Positions 8,933 to 16,245 of a stretch of 64,000 bases of DNA are shown here, piece by piece. A program made the translations under genes and the position numbers. Below the pieces are notes generated by a model that did no database searches, was not told the origin of the DNA, and saw only the letters and a program-made list of their open reading frames with translations. Origin of the DNA: Streptomyces sp. NBC_00154 (lineage in GTDB: Bacteria > Actinomycetota > Actinomycetes > Streptomycetales > Streptomycetaceae); contig NZ_JAPEMI010000002.1 of the NCBI RefSeq assembly GCF_026342835.1, positions 1,364,001 to 1,428,000 of the forward strand, read 5' to 3'. Position 1 is the first letter of the stretch. Every line of letters begins with the position of its first letter.

Positions 8933-9060
8933 TCAGGCCGTGAAGCTGAAGGCGGCGAGTCGGAGTTCGCCGGTGAGCACCAGGTGCAGCTGGTGGACGC
9001 CAGGCGGGTGGGTCGCCAGGTCGGCAGGCGCCGAGGCGGAACTCACAGCGGGAAACCCCC
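8933..9060 (-). pseudogene. C-terminal relic of another glycoside hydrolase
   Basis: On the minus strand the frame ending in TGA at 8933-8935 reads HPPGVHQLHLVLTGELRLAAF and stops four residues later. That is the style of the last strand of a GH43 or CBM6-type beta-sandwich. No start or catalytic part remains upstream, where the next sequence is the promoter/operator region. It looks like the tail of a deleted gene that once stood first in the GH43 transcript. Confidence 0.4.
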
Positions 9061-9138
9061 TAGGCGTGCGGCGGTCGGCGACGGCTGGTGGCGACCAGGC
9101 GTGGCAGAGCCGAAGTGAGCCGCACGACCAGGATCGTT

Positions 9139-9179
9139 GAAGCGCTTCGAAATTGACATATGGGCCAGCGGGATGTCAA
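9139..9179 (-). promoter_or_regulatory. Leftward promoter with LacI-type operator for the GH43 unit
   Basis: Reading leftwards, a consensus -35 TTGACA (9179-9174) is followed by a weak -10 region and then the palindrome GAAGCGCTTC (9148-9139). GAAGCGCTTC is the core of many LacI/GalR-family operators. Its position downstream of the promoter fits repression. A mirror-image copy lies at 11016-11071 beyond the inserted IS. Confidence 0.65.
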
Positions 9180-9214
9180 CAGCCCATCAGAGTCGCATGA
9201 ATTAGACCTACTTA

Positions 9215-10987
9215 GGAGCCGTAATTTATCTACTGCCGGATTCGAGGCAACGTCGCTGTTTTATGTGGTAGTTGGGTTGTTGTGACGATTCCGGGTGAAG
9301 TTCTGGCGGGGCTGGATATGAAGTTCGCGGTGATTCTGCCGCATCTGGATGAGCGTCAGCGTCGTCTGTACCTGGCCTCCGAGGCCGAGGCGTTGGGGCA
9401 TGGCGGGATCGCGGCTGTGGCCAGGATCGCGGAGGTCTCCGAGTCGACGGTCGCAAGGGGGCGTGAGGAACTTGCCGCAGGGGCAGCACCGTTGGGGCGG
9501 GTGCGCAGGACTGGCGGCGGACGCAAGTCAGCTGCTGAACGTGACCCCTGCCTGGTGGCGGCTCTCGAGTCGCTGATCGAGCCGCGTGAGCTGGGAGACC
9601 CGGTCTCCCCGCTGCGCTGGACCACTGCCTCGCTGCGGGACTTGTCCCGGGAGCTGGCCGAAGCCGGTCATCCGGCCAGTGCCCCGGTTGTCGGCGGTCT
9701 GCTGCGTGCGATGGGCTTCAGTCTGCAGGGGATGGCCAAGACCCGGTCCGGAAGCCAGGTTCCCGACCGTGATGCCCAGTTCCGGCACATCAACTCCGCT
9801 GCCGAACGCTTTCTGGCGGGGGGCCTGCCGGTGGTGAGTGTGGATACGAAGCAGAAGGAGCCGATCGGCGAGTTGGCCCGCCCCGGCCGCACCTACCGTC
9901 CCAAAGGCCGGCCCATCACTGCCCCGGACCACGACTTCATCGGCCCCGACACCCCGGTCGCCATTCCGTATGGCATCTATGACCTGGGACGTGACAGCGG
10001 CTGGGTGAATGTGGGCACCGACCGCAACACCGCCGCGTTCGCGGTGGAGTCTCTGCGCCGCTGGTGGAAGCTCCAAGGGCACCTCGACTACCCCGGAGTG
10101 GACCGCTTGCTGGTCACCGCCGACGCAGGAGGGGCAAACTCGGCCGACTCCCGCCTGTTCAAGATGGGCCTGGCCGGCTTTGCCGACGAGTGCGGGCTGA
10201 GCATCACCGTCGCCCACTTCCCTCCCGGTACTTCAAAATGGAACAAAGTGGAACACCGGCTGTTCTCCCGGATCACCCACAGTCTGCGCGGACAGCCGCT
10301 GACCAGCTACGAAGTTCTGCTGCAGACCATCTCGGCCACCCGCACCAGCACCGGACTGACGGTCCAGGCCATGCTCGACGAGAATGCGTATCCCACCGGC
10401 CGCGTGCTCACCCGGGCCGAACGCAAGGGCGTCGATCGGCGGGTCGAGCGCGATGCATTCCACGGCGAATGGAACTACACCATCGCGCCGCAGAACCCCG
10501 ACCAGCAGCTTCCGGAAGATCCACACGACGAGCCAGGGCCGCCGGTCCCGCCCGAGGCCACCTTCCTCCTCACCCACCCCGCACTCACCGGCATGACCCG
10601 AGAACAGTTCGAGCAGCTCGTGCTCCAGCTCGAACCGTGCCGACAAGTCCTGGCCGAAGCCGAACGACAGAGTGAGGGCAGGGACCACCGCGGTCGCAAC
10701 CCCGGCTTCGGCATCCTCGATCACCGCCACCGTGTCCTGGCCGCCGTGCTCCGCAGCCGCAACACCGTCACCTTGACCCTCGCGGCCGAGCTCATGGGCC
10801 GCACACGCAACGTGCTGAGCTACCACGCCGGGAGGGCCAAGCCTCTCCTGGCCTTCGCCGGGCCTGAGCTCGCGAGAATCCTCGTCTTCCACAGGACACA
10901 CCCGCCCCGCACACTCGAAGCTTTGAACCGCGTGACCGAGCAGTACGACAAAGAGATCAAGTCCGGCAGTAGATAATTTACGGCTCC
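9215..10987 (+). mobile_element. ISAzo13-family insertion sequence with 26-bp terminal inverted repeats
   Basis: Ends are near-perfect inverted repeats: GGAGCCGTAATTTATCTACT... at the left and the reverse complement of GGAGCCGTAAATTATCTACT... at the right, 26 bp with one mismatch. A 3-bp direct repeat TTA flanks the element (9212-9214 and 10988-10990), consistent with target-site duplication. The 1,773-bp element holds one gene, whose stop codon lies inside the right repeat. It has inserted between two divergent promoters. Confidence 0.9.
9282..10976 (+). CDS. ISAzo13-type DDE transposase with extra C-terminal domain
   Basis: A 564-residue transposase. The N-terminal part (about 20-75) is a helix-turn-helix (GIAAVARIAEVSESTVARGREEL). 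The DDE nuclease of the ISAzo13/Rhodopirellula-transposase type follows, with Asp in VVSVDTKQKEPIG (about 188), Asp in LLVTADAGGANSADSRLFK (about 280) and Glu in GTSKWNKVEHRLFSRIT (about 328). The fold ends near residue 410. The remaining ~140 residues include LTGMTREQFEQLVLQLEP and a helix-turn-helix-like TLTLAAELMGRTRNVLSY, resembling the N-terminal DNA-binding region of IS5/HARBI-type transposases. The GTG start at 9282 lies just inside the left repeat. Confidence 0.9.
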   Translation: MTIPGEVLAGLDMKFAVILPHLDERQRRLYLASEAEALGHGGIAAVARIAEVSESTVARGREELAAGAAPLGRVRRTGGGRKSAAERDPCLVAALESLIEPRELGDPVSPLRWTTASLRDLSRELAEAGHPASAPVVGGLLRAMGFSLQGMAKTRSGSQVPDRDAQFRHINSAAERFLAGGLPVVSVDTKQKEPIGELARPGRTYRPKGRPITAPDHDFIGPDTPVAIPYGIYDLGRDSGWVNVGTDRNTAAFAVESLRRWWKLQGHLDYPGVDRLLVTADAGGANSADSRLFKMGLAGFADECGLSITVAHFPPGTSKWNKVEHRLFSRITHSLRGQPLTSYEVLLQTISATRTSTGLTVQAMLDENAYPTGRVLTRAERKGVDRRVERDAFHGEWNYTIAPQNPDQQLPEDPHDEPGPPVPPEATFLLTHPALTGMTREQFEQLVLQLEPCRQVLAEAERQSEGRDHRGRNPGFGILDHRHRVLAAVLRSRNTVTLTLAAELMGRTRNVLSYHAGRAKPLLAFAGPELARILVFHRTHPPRTLEALNRVTEQYDKEIKSGSR

Positions 10988-11015
10988 TTAAGATCTGGAT
11001 TCTTCGCCCGATCCC

Positions 11016-11071
11016 TTGTCAATGCGGTAGCCCGTCGCTAGCCTCGCACGGCACCATCGAAGCGCTTCGAT
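11016..11071 (+). promoter_or_regulatory. Rightward promoter with perfect 16-bp LacI-type operator
   Basis: TTGTCA (11016-11021), a 17-bp spacer and TAGCCT (11039-11044) form a good vegetative promoter. It is followed 11 bp later by the perfect palindrome ATCGAAGCGCTTCGAT (11056-11071). The operator covers the expected start of transcription, so a LacI-type repressor would block it. No intact gene remains downstream. It mirrors the left-hand promoter/operator at 9139-9179. Confidence 0.7.
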
Positions 11072-11117
11072 GAGGAGCTCGTCCACCGTGACCAGGTAGC
11101 TGAAAGCTTCGTGATCT

Positions 11118-11463
11118 TTGAGGCGTTCGCACTTCATCCGACCGATGAGTGGGCGGGATGAAGGTGAGGAGCTCGGATCGGCGTTGGCTGTCGTACCCGC
11201 CCTGCACGTGTTCCGTGATCCGGTCTCGGCGCAGGCGCCGCAGCAGTTCGAGACCGATGTGCTGGCCGGGTTCGTCCTCGCGCGGGCCTCTGCGGGTCTG
11301 GCGGACGGCGCAATCCGAAGGGGCGGTGGCCATCTTGATCGGTCAGGTGGGGGCCTGATTCGGTCGACCACTCTGGGACGTGGAGCCGGCCGACGCCGAC
11401 GCCTACTTCGGGGAGCTGCGCCGAGGCTCGCCGCGCGGCATCCGGTCGACCCGCGCGCAGGCG
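11118..11463 (+). pseudogene. Tyrosine recombinase (phage-integrase family), N-terminal relic
   Basis: Frame 1 from 11118 reads SGRDEGEELGSALAVVPA... and then LAGFVLARASAGLADGAIR, the SAM-like N-terminal arm-binding domain of a Streptomyces tyrosine recombinase. After about 11330 the homology moves to another frame (FGRPLWDVEPADADAYFGEL, then RRGSPRGIRSTRAQAL). A TGA at 11356-11358 also interrupts, where TGG is expected before FGRP. The catalytic domain with the R-H-R-Y residues is absent. Frameshifted, interrupted and truncated, so non-functional. Confidence 0.75.
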
Positions 11464-11741
11464 CTGCCCGGATCGACCTCGACCCTGCCCCCGGCCATGG
11501 GAAACGAGGGAACTGCCGTTGGCGGTAAAGGATTGGCCTGGACAGCGGTGGACCCCGGCAGAGGTGCCGGGGTTGCGAGCTGCTGTCGGTTTACTGCATT
11601 GAAGTGAGTGATGGTGAGCGGGAGTGAGTCCTGCGGGTCGGTTGGTTGGGGTGGGAACGGGGGTTCTAGGGCCGAATGGGTGACCTTGGTGGCTGTTGCT
11701 CGTTGGGCTGGGTGGCAGGGGTGCGGCCTTGAGGGGGTGAT
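11464..11741. other. Gap between recombinase relic and tnpB relic
   Basis: G/T-rich sequence without a credible gene. It presumably holds the left end of the non-autonomous TnpB element, but no serine-recombinase gene or clear end sequence is present. Confidence 0.35.
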
Positions 11742-12780
11742 GTGGTGGGTGGTGTGCGGGAGCTGGCGGCCTCGTTCGTGGTGCCTGGGCCGTGCGGGGT
11801 GGCAATCCGGAACCGCTTCAAGCACCTGACCGCCCAGGACGAGAGGGTGTTGCGTGCGGTCGGTGCGCATCAGGGTGCGCTGGCGTCCGGTGATCTCAAG
11901 GCCCGCTGTGCGGATGGTCTCGAGCACGGTGCGGACACCTGGGCGGCGCGTAAGCGGGAGCTGACGGCGCTGTCGTCGTCGCGGATCGCGGGTGCGATCA
12001 CGAAGGCCACCCATGATCAGTGGGCGCTGGCGCGACGTTGCCAGGCGGCGTATATCCGGAACCTGGATGCCGGGATCAGGACGTTGCGGCACCGGCTGTC
12101 CCTCCCGATCGGGGAGAAGGGCACCAGGCGTACGGCGGGTGGTTACCGGTCGAAGAGCGAGTGGTTTCGCAAGTCCCGGCGTCTCGCAACACTTACGGCG
12201 CGGCACACGGCGGCCGTCGCCGACTGGCAGGCCGGACGGGTCCGGGTGGTACGAGGCGGCAAGCGTCTCCTCAACACCCGCCACCGCCTCGCCCAGGCCG
12301 AGCTCACCGAGGCCCAGTGGCGGGAACGGTGGGAGGCGTCATATCCCGACCGGGAAACTCAAGGCCCGGCTGGTCTCGATGGCCGCCGAACAGGGTCTTG
12401 CGATTGTCGCGGTCGACCCGGCCTATACCAGCGTGTGGGGTGCCCAGCACTGGCAGAAACCGCTGGCCACCCCACACCGCATCATGTCCCGTCACGATGC
12501 CGCGGGCATCGCGATCGGGAGACGCGCCCTCGGGCACCCGGTCCGGCGTCGGACGGCACCGCCCCCACACGACCGGAGTGATCGTGCGGGGCATCGGACC
12601 GCCCAGGCCGGACCAGGTGACCGGGGACGTGAGGGAACCCGCCCACACACAACGGACCGGCCCTCCAGAGGGCCGTCGCCGAGCGGGAAGCGAAAGCGGG
12701 AACCCAGTGCATCCAAAACCGTTCGGGATGCGCCCAGCACGCAGCAGTGGGTCCAGGACTCACTTATGTGCACTGGCTAG
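11742..12780 (+). pseudogene. TnpB (IS607/IS605-type RNA-guided nuclease), internally deleted
   Basis: The first ~197 residues align with the intact TnpB at 38765-40408 (FKHLTAQDERVLR, SSRIAGAITKATHDQ, IRTLRHRLSLPIGEKG, ELTEAQWRERWEA). Near 12335 the homology jumps, in a different frame, to PTGKLKARLVSMAAEQGLAI, which corresponds to residue ~430 of the intact protein. About 200 residues are gone, including the first two RuvC catalytic acids (Asp of VGVDTNADH and Glu of GIENLDF). The third (RHDAAGIAIGRRALG) survives. There is no accompanying tnpA, so this is a dead, non-autonomous copy of the same family. Confidence 0.85.
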
Positions 12781-12787
12781 GAACGGT
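12700..12787 (+). ncRNA. Candidate omega-RNA / right-end structure of the tnpB relic
   Basis: A 6-bp stem GCATCC/GGATGC with loop AAAACCGTTCG (12709-12731) is identical, base for base, to one at the end of the intact IS607 element. It is followed by a second stem GTGGG...CTCAC and ends at TAGGAAC before GG. In TnpB elements the 3' end of the gene and the element end encode the guide RNA scaffold. That role is inferred here from position and conservation. Confidence 0.45.
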
Positions 12788-12806
12788 GCGTCGTCCCTGA
12801 CCTCCC

Positions 12807-13700
12807 CTATGCGGAGGTCCCGAGAATCTCTCGGATGACGTGCCGGGCGTTGGCTGAAATGATCGGATTGGTCGCCCGGTAGTACGGGAGTTGGATGACC
12901 GCCATGGACAGCGCCCAGCCCCGGCTGCGGGCCCAGGTCGCGTCGTCCACATCCACCGCCTCGCGGTACACCCGTCGCGCCGAGGCAGGCAGCAGGTTCC
13001 AGGCCGGGATGAGGTCGGTGGCAGGTTCACCCATTCCCACGGTGCCGAAGTCGATGATCGCCGAGACGTGGTCGCCGGCAAACAGCAGATTGCTCGGCAT
13101 GAGGTCGGAGTGCGTCCAGCAGGCAGAGCCCGTCCACAGCGGTGCCGCGAGCGCCTCCTCCCAGGCCGCGGTGATCTCTTCGGCGTCGAAGGGCTCGTCG
13201 GTGCGGCGCAGCGCCTCGATCGCCGCCCGCATCGCCTGATCTTCGGCGATCAGCGGCTCGCCCCGGTGCGCGGCCGGACCGCCGGGGAGATCGATCTTGC
13301 GGATGGCGACCGCGAACTCCGCTAGGTCACGGGCCGCGCGCTCGGGCTCTGCGAGTTCCCCCTCGACCGGGTTGCGGCCTTCGATCCACCGGTGCACCGC
13401 CCAGACCAGGGGGTACCCCTCACCCGGGGCACCGGTCGCCACCACGTCCGGGATCGGCAGCGGCAGCAGCGGCGCCAGCCGGGGGAGGAGCCGTGCCTCC
13501 ATCGCGATGGCCTCGGCGCCGCCGGGGCGCAGTGGCAGCCGGACTGTCAGGTCCTCGCCGAGCCGGTAGATCGCGTTGACCGTGCCTCCGGAGGCGAGCC
13601 GGGTGATCGGCAGGTCCGCCCACTGGGGGAACTGAGCGCGCAGCAGCCGCCGGACCAGGTCGGCGTCGGTGTCCGCTTCGTCCACGTGCATCTTGCCCAT
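12807..13700 (-). CDS. Aminoglycoside phosphotransferase (APH) family kinase
   Basis: A 297-residue protein-kinase-fold phosphotransferase. The N-lobe shows LASGGTVNAIYRLGEDLTVRLPLRP with the ATP-binding Gly loop. The Brenner motif is WTHSDLMPSNLLF (H-x-D with catalytic Asp and metal-binding Asn) and the metal-binding DFG is AIIDFGTVGMGEPATDL. This subgroup phosphorylates small hydroxylated molecules; whether it confers antibiotic resistance cannot be told from sequence. ATG at 13700 is chosen because the conserved fold starts just after it and a G-run lies upstream. The upstream extension of the frame is arginine-rich shadow. It converges with the tnpB relic. Confidence 0.85.
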   Translation of the reverse strand: MGKMHVDEADTDADLVRRLLRAQFPQWADLPITRLASGGTVNAIYRLGEDLTVRLPLRPGGAEAIAMEARLLPRLAPLLPLPIPDVVATGAPGEGYPLVWAVHRWIEGRNPVEGELAEPERAARDLAEFAVAIRKIDLPGGPAAHRGEPLIAEDQAMRAAIEALRRTDEPFDAEEITAAWEEALAAPLWTGSACWTHSDLMPSNLLFAGDHVSAIIDFGTVGMGEPATDLIPAWNLLPASARRVYREAVDVDDATWARSRGWALSMAVIQLPYYRATNPIISANARHVIREILGTSA

Positions 13701-14300
13701 GTACCCCCCAGATCTCTCGGTTCCTGCCGTGATCGTCGCATAGTCGGACCGTGCCCCAGAGTCCATATCCGGGGCCCGCGTTGCCGGAGCAGTGCCAGTG
13801 GTGGAAGCCGGTCCACGTCGTCGAGGGAGAAGAACCGCTCCAGCTCTTGGACTTGGGCAGCACCCATGCCCCTCGTCGTGCAGAGCGCAACCATGGTTCT
13901 GAAGCAAGCACCCAGGCGCTCTTGCAACCCATCGACATCACTCTCCTGTGGAAGAGGGCGTTCTCGGCGCTGAGCAACAGGCGCTCTCGTTACTCACAAA
14001 CAAAGCCACCGGTAGACGGGTTCCGGATAGAGCGACACCCTCGGGCCCGTCGTGCATGGTCGGTGTGAGGACGCGTTCGGCTGCAGTGCAGCGATCCGGG
14101 CAGCACGGCTCGCCCCTGGCCTTCCGCCTGTGGTCACGTCCATGAGAACGGGCTCCGGCTCAACTTCTGTGGTCGGTCACCGATTGTCACGCGACGCACC
14201 GTCGGAGCGGCGATCTCCCCCAGCCCGTCCGGAACGATCCAGCCCCACCCGACGCTCCCCATGCACTTCTCAATGACCAACCACCATGCGGGACACGGTC
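13701..14300. other. Long gap upstream of the APH gene
   Basis: Six hundred bases between the APH start and the stop of the next minus-strand gene. Several short open frames exist, but none shows domain similarity or consistent codon bias. No strong palindrome was noticed. It probably contains the APH promoter and decayed sequence. Confidence 0.4.
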
Positions 14301-15179
14301 CTACTGTTCGGTCTGGTAGCGCCGCTCGAGTTCGGTGTGCTCGCCAAGACCGATCAGCGCGGTGAACTCCTCGAACTGGATCAGATTCCCGAGTGCGCCC
14401 CGCGTGTCGCCTGCCGTCGCGAGCACCTCGAGGTAGTCCCGCATTCCCTTGGCAGCCGCGAATGCCGTCCCCACTGGGAAAATCGCGAGGGCGTATCCCA
14501 TGTCCTGGAGGACGCCGACACCGGGAGTCGGCGTCCGGCCGCCTTCGACCTGGTTGCTGAGAAGGGGGACGGTGCCGCGGAACGCCTCGCAGATCCGCCG
14601 CATCTCCTCCTCGCTCTCGGGGGATTCGATGAACAGCATGTCGGCGCCGGCCTCGTGGTAGGCGGCGCCCCGGTCGATCGCCTCGTCGAGCCCGTGTGCC
14701 GTCCGCGCGTCGGTGCGGGCAATGATGACGAAGTCGGGGTCCTGCCGCGCGTCGACCGCTGCCTTGATCTTCTGAACCATCTCGTGGACGGGGACGACCT
14801 CGCGACCCAACATGTGCCCGCACCGCTTCGGGAAGGTCTGGTCCTCGATGTGCATCGCCGCGGCGCCGGCCCGTTCGTAGGCGATGACCGCGCGGCGGAC
14901 GTTGAGCGGGTTACCGAAGCCGGTGTCGGCGTCGGCGATCAGCGGCAGGTCGACCACATCGGCCATGGCCGTGACTCGTTCCACCATCTGTGTGTGCGAC
15001 AGATATCCCACGTCGGGCTGCCCCAGGATGCTGGCAGCCGTCTCGAATCCGCTGAGGTAGAACGCCTGGAAGCCGAGCCGCTCCACCAGCCGGGCCCCGG
15101 TTCCGTCATAGGCTCCCGGAGCCACCAGGATTCTCCGGTCGTTGAGCAGTTGCCGCAGGCGCGTCGTGTGTCTGGGCAT
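14301..15179 (-). CDS. Isocitrate lyase / PEP mutase superfamily enzyme
   Basis: A 292-residue (beta/alpha)8 enzyme that makes or breaks C-C (or C-P) bonds of 2-hydroxy or oxo acids. The metal-binding LIADADTGFGN (about 80-90) and the catalytic-loop motif KRCGHMLG (about 118-125, with the lyase Cys) mark the methylisocitrate lyase branch. IIARTDAR and LSNQVEGG are further family segments. Candidate activities are methylisocitrate, 2,3-dimethylmalate or carboxyphosphonoenolpyruvate chemistry. No methylcitrate synthase or dehydratase is adjacent, so the pathway is not fixed. A purine-rich stretch precedes the ATG. Confidence 0.88.
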   Translation of the reverse strand: MPRHTTRLRQLLNDRRILVAPGAYDGTGARLVERLGFQAFYLSGFETAASILGQPDVGYLSHTQMVERVTAMADVVDLPLIADADTGFGNPLNVRRAVIAYERAGAAAMHIEDQTFPKRCGHMLGREVVPVHEMVQKIKAAVDARQDPDFVIIARTDARTAHGLDEAIDRGAAYHEAGADMLFIESPESEEEMRRICEAFRGTVPLLSNQVEGGRTPTPGVGVLQDMGYALAIFPVGTAFAAAKGMRDYLEVLATAGDTRGALGNLIQFEEFTALIGLGEHTELERRYQTEQ

Positions 15180-15710
15180 GGCCGTCCTCCTGCGCTGAAG
15201 GGGGGTGCCGACCGCGGTCGCCGCGGCCTCGGCACGGTCTGCGCCCGTATGCCGCTCGTGCCCCTCGGCGCGACCACGGACGTCCGGCTGTCGGCGGACG
15301 GTATCCGTTGGTGCTCCGGACTCTGGGATCCGCCACCACCGACCTTACCCGGATGATAGGGCACGAATATGGCCAAAGTGCCCCAGCGGATGCGCCGAGG
15401 CATCCGCCGGTCCGGCGCACTCACCCCTTACTCAAGGCCTGGACCACCCGGCCGCGCACGAGTGAGCGGTCACGCCCAGGATCCGGATCCGGCGGTTGGC
15501 ATGCGAGGGCGTGTTTTGAAAGTCGTTGGTGTGCTGGGTGGGATGGCGGAGTGTCATAGCTGGCCCGTAGGCGCACAGAGCTCTGGCATCGTCCGGTGTC
15601 AGTGGCCCCACGTACGGTCTGCCCATCGATGATCAGCAGTCGTCTACTGAGGTTTTTTTCAGGGTGGGTTCGGTTGGGTGAGGGGCAGGCTGGTGGCGGT
15701 GAGGCATCCG
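15180..15710. other. Gap with an IS-like end sequence
   Basis: No convincing gene. GAGGGCGTGTTTTGAAAGTC at about 15505-15524 looks like the terminal sequence of an IS, but no partner end or transposase is nearby. The right border abuts the truncated IS630 transposase. Confidence 0.35.
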
Positions 15711-15953
15711 TTAGTCCTTCCAGGAGAAGCTCTTGCGTGCACCCTTCAGCAGCAGGTGATCGTGGGGCAGATAGATCAGCCGGCTTGCCTCGCCGGGTTT
15801 GTAACAGCACAGGGCTGCCACCGAAGTTCGTCGGCGGGATCTGCCGCGGACCCGGATGACGGGGGTGTGTCCGCGCCGGCCCCAGGTGTGGGCGCGGGGC
15901 GGCGTCATGGAGAATCCGGCCTCGTCCTCGAAGACGATCCAGCCCCCCCGTTA
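15711..15953 (-). pseudogene. IS630-type transposase, central/C-terminal half
   Basis: The minus frame reads WIVFEDEAGFSMTPPRA, HTWGRRGHTPVIRVRGR and later ARKSFSWKD, the middle of an IS630 DDE domain with its second acidic motif, then stops early. The rest of the DDE domain (normally including DNLNTH and the last Glu) is missing. Its other half lies at 19217-19685 on the same strand. The two halves would join at a G-tract coding for RRRGGW, where the IS110 array has inserted. Confidence 0.8.
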
Positions 15954-16076
15954 CCGTTTTTGTGGCTCCGCAATGGGGCCTCCGGCCTTCGGGTCCGGCA
16001 TGACTTCCCCCCATTACCGTTTTGGTGGCCCCGCAATGGGGCGCCCGGCCTCCGGAGTTGGCATGACTTTCTCCCC
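15951..16076. repeat. Two tandem 63-bp repeats ending in C-runs
   Basis: Units start at 15951 and 16014 with TTACCGTTTT, share GGCTCCGCAATGGGGC or GGCCCCGCAATGGGGC (a small hairpin) and GGCATGACTT, and end in a C-run. They are about 83% alike by eye. They sit between the IS630 fragment and the first IS110 copy and may be relics of earlier insertions at the same C-tract. Confidence 0.7.
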
Positions 16077-16094
16077 CTGTCGATCGCATGTCTT

Positions 16095-16245
16095 GGGGGG
16101 TGGTGTCACCGGCTCCGGAGGCATCGACAGACCGCTGATTAGGGGCATGACCACTGGCCTTTTCGCAGGTCGGGAGGCTCTTCGTAATGTGGATGTGGCG
16201 ATCGGTGCCGTGGGACGGCCGGGTGAGGACGACCGGAGGAAGCGC
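16095..16245 (+). ncRNA. Candidate bridge-RNA leader of IS110 copy A
   Basis: The 150 nt before the transposase are strongly conserved with copy B although non-coding: GGGGGGTGGTGTCACCGG, GGAGGCATCGACAGACCGCT, and a GGTCGGGAGGCTCTTCGTAA-type block. IS110-group elements are known to encode a bridge RNA in this left-end position. Transcription and guide pairing are not shown by sequence alone. Confidence 0.5.

Noticed and set aside
13547..13927. A 126-residue minus-strand frame (MQERLGACFRTMVALCTTRG...) overlapping the APH start
   Set aside because: It runs into the APH coding region in the wrong frame and has no recognised homologue; treated as chance.
15856..16245. A 130-residue N-terminal extension of IS110 transposase copy A
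   Set aside because: The family starts at VIDVSDIGAFLGLDVG; GGAGGA fits GTG 16246, and the upstream part is non-coding leader and repeats, absent as protein in copy B.
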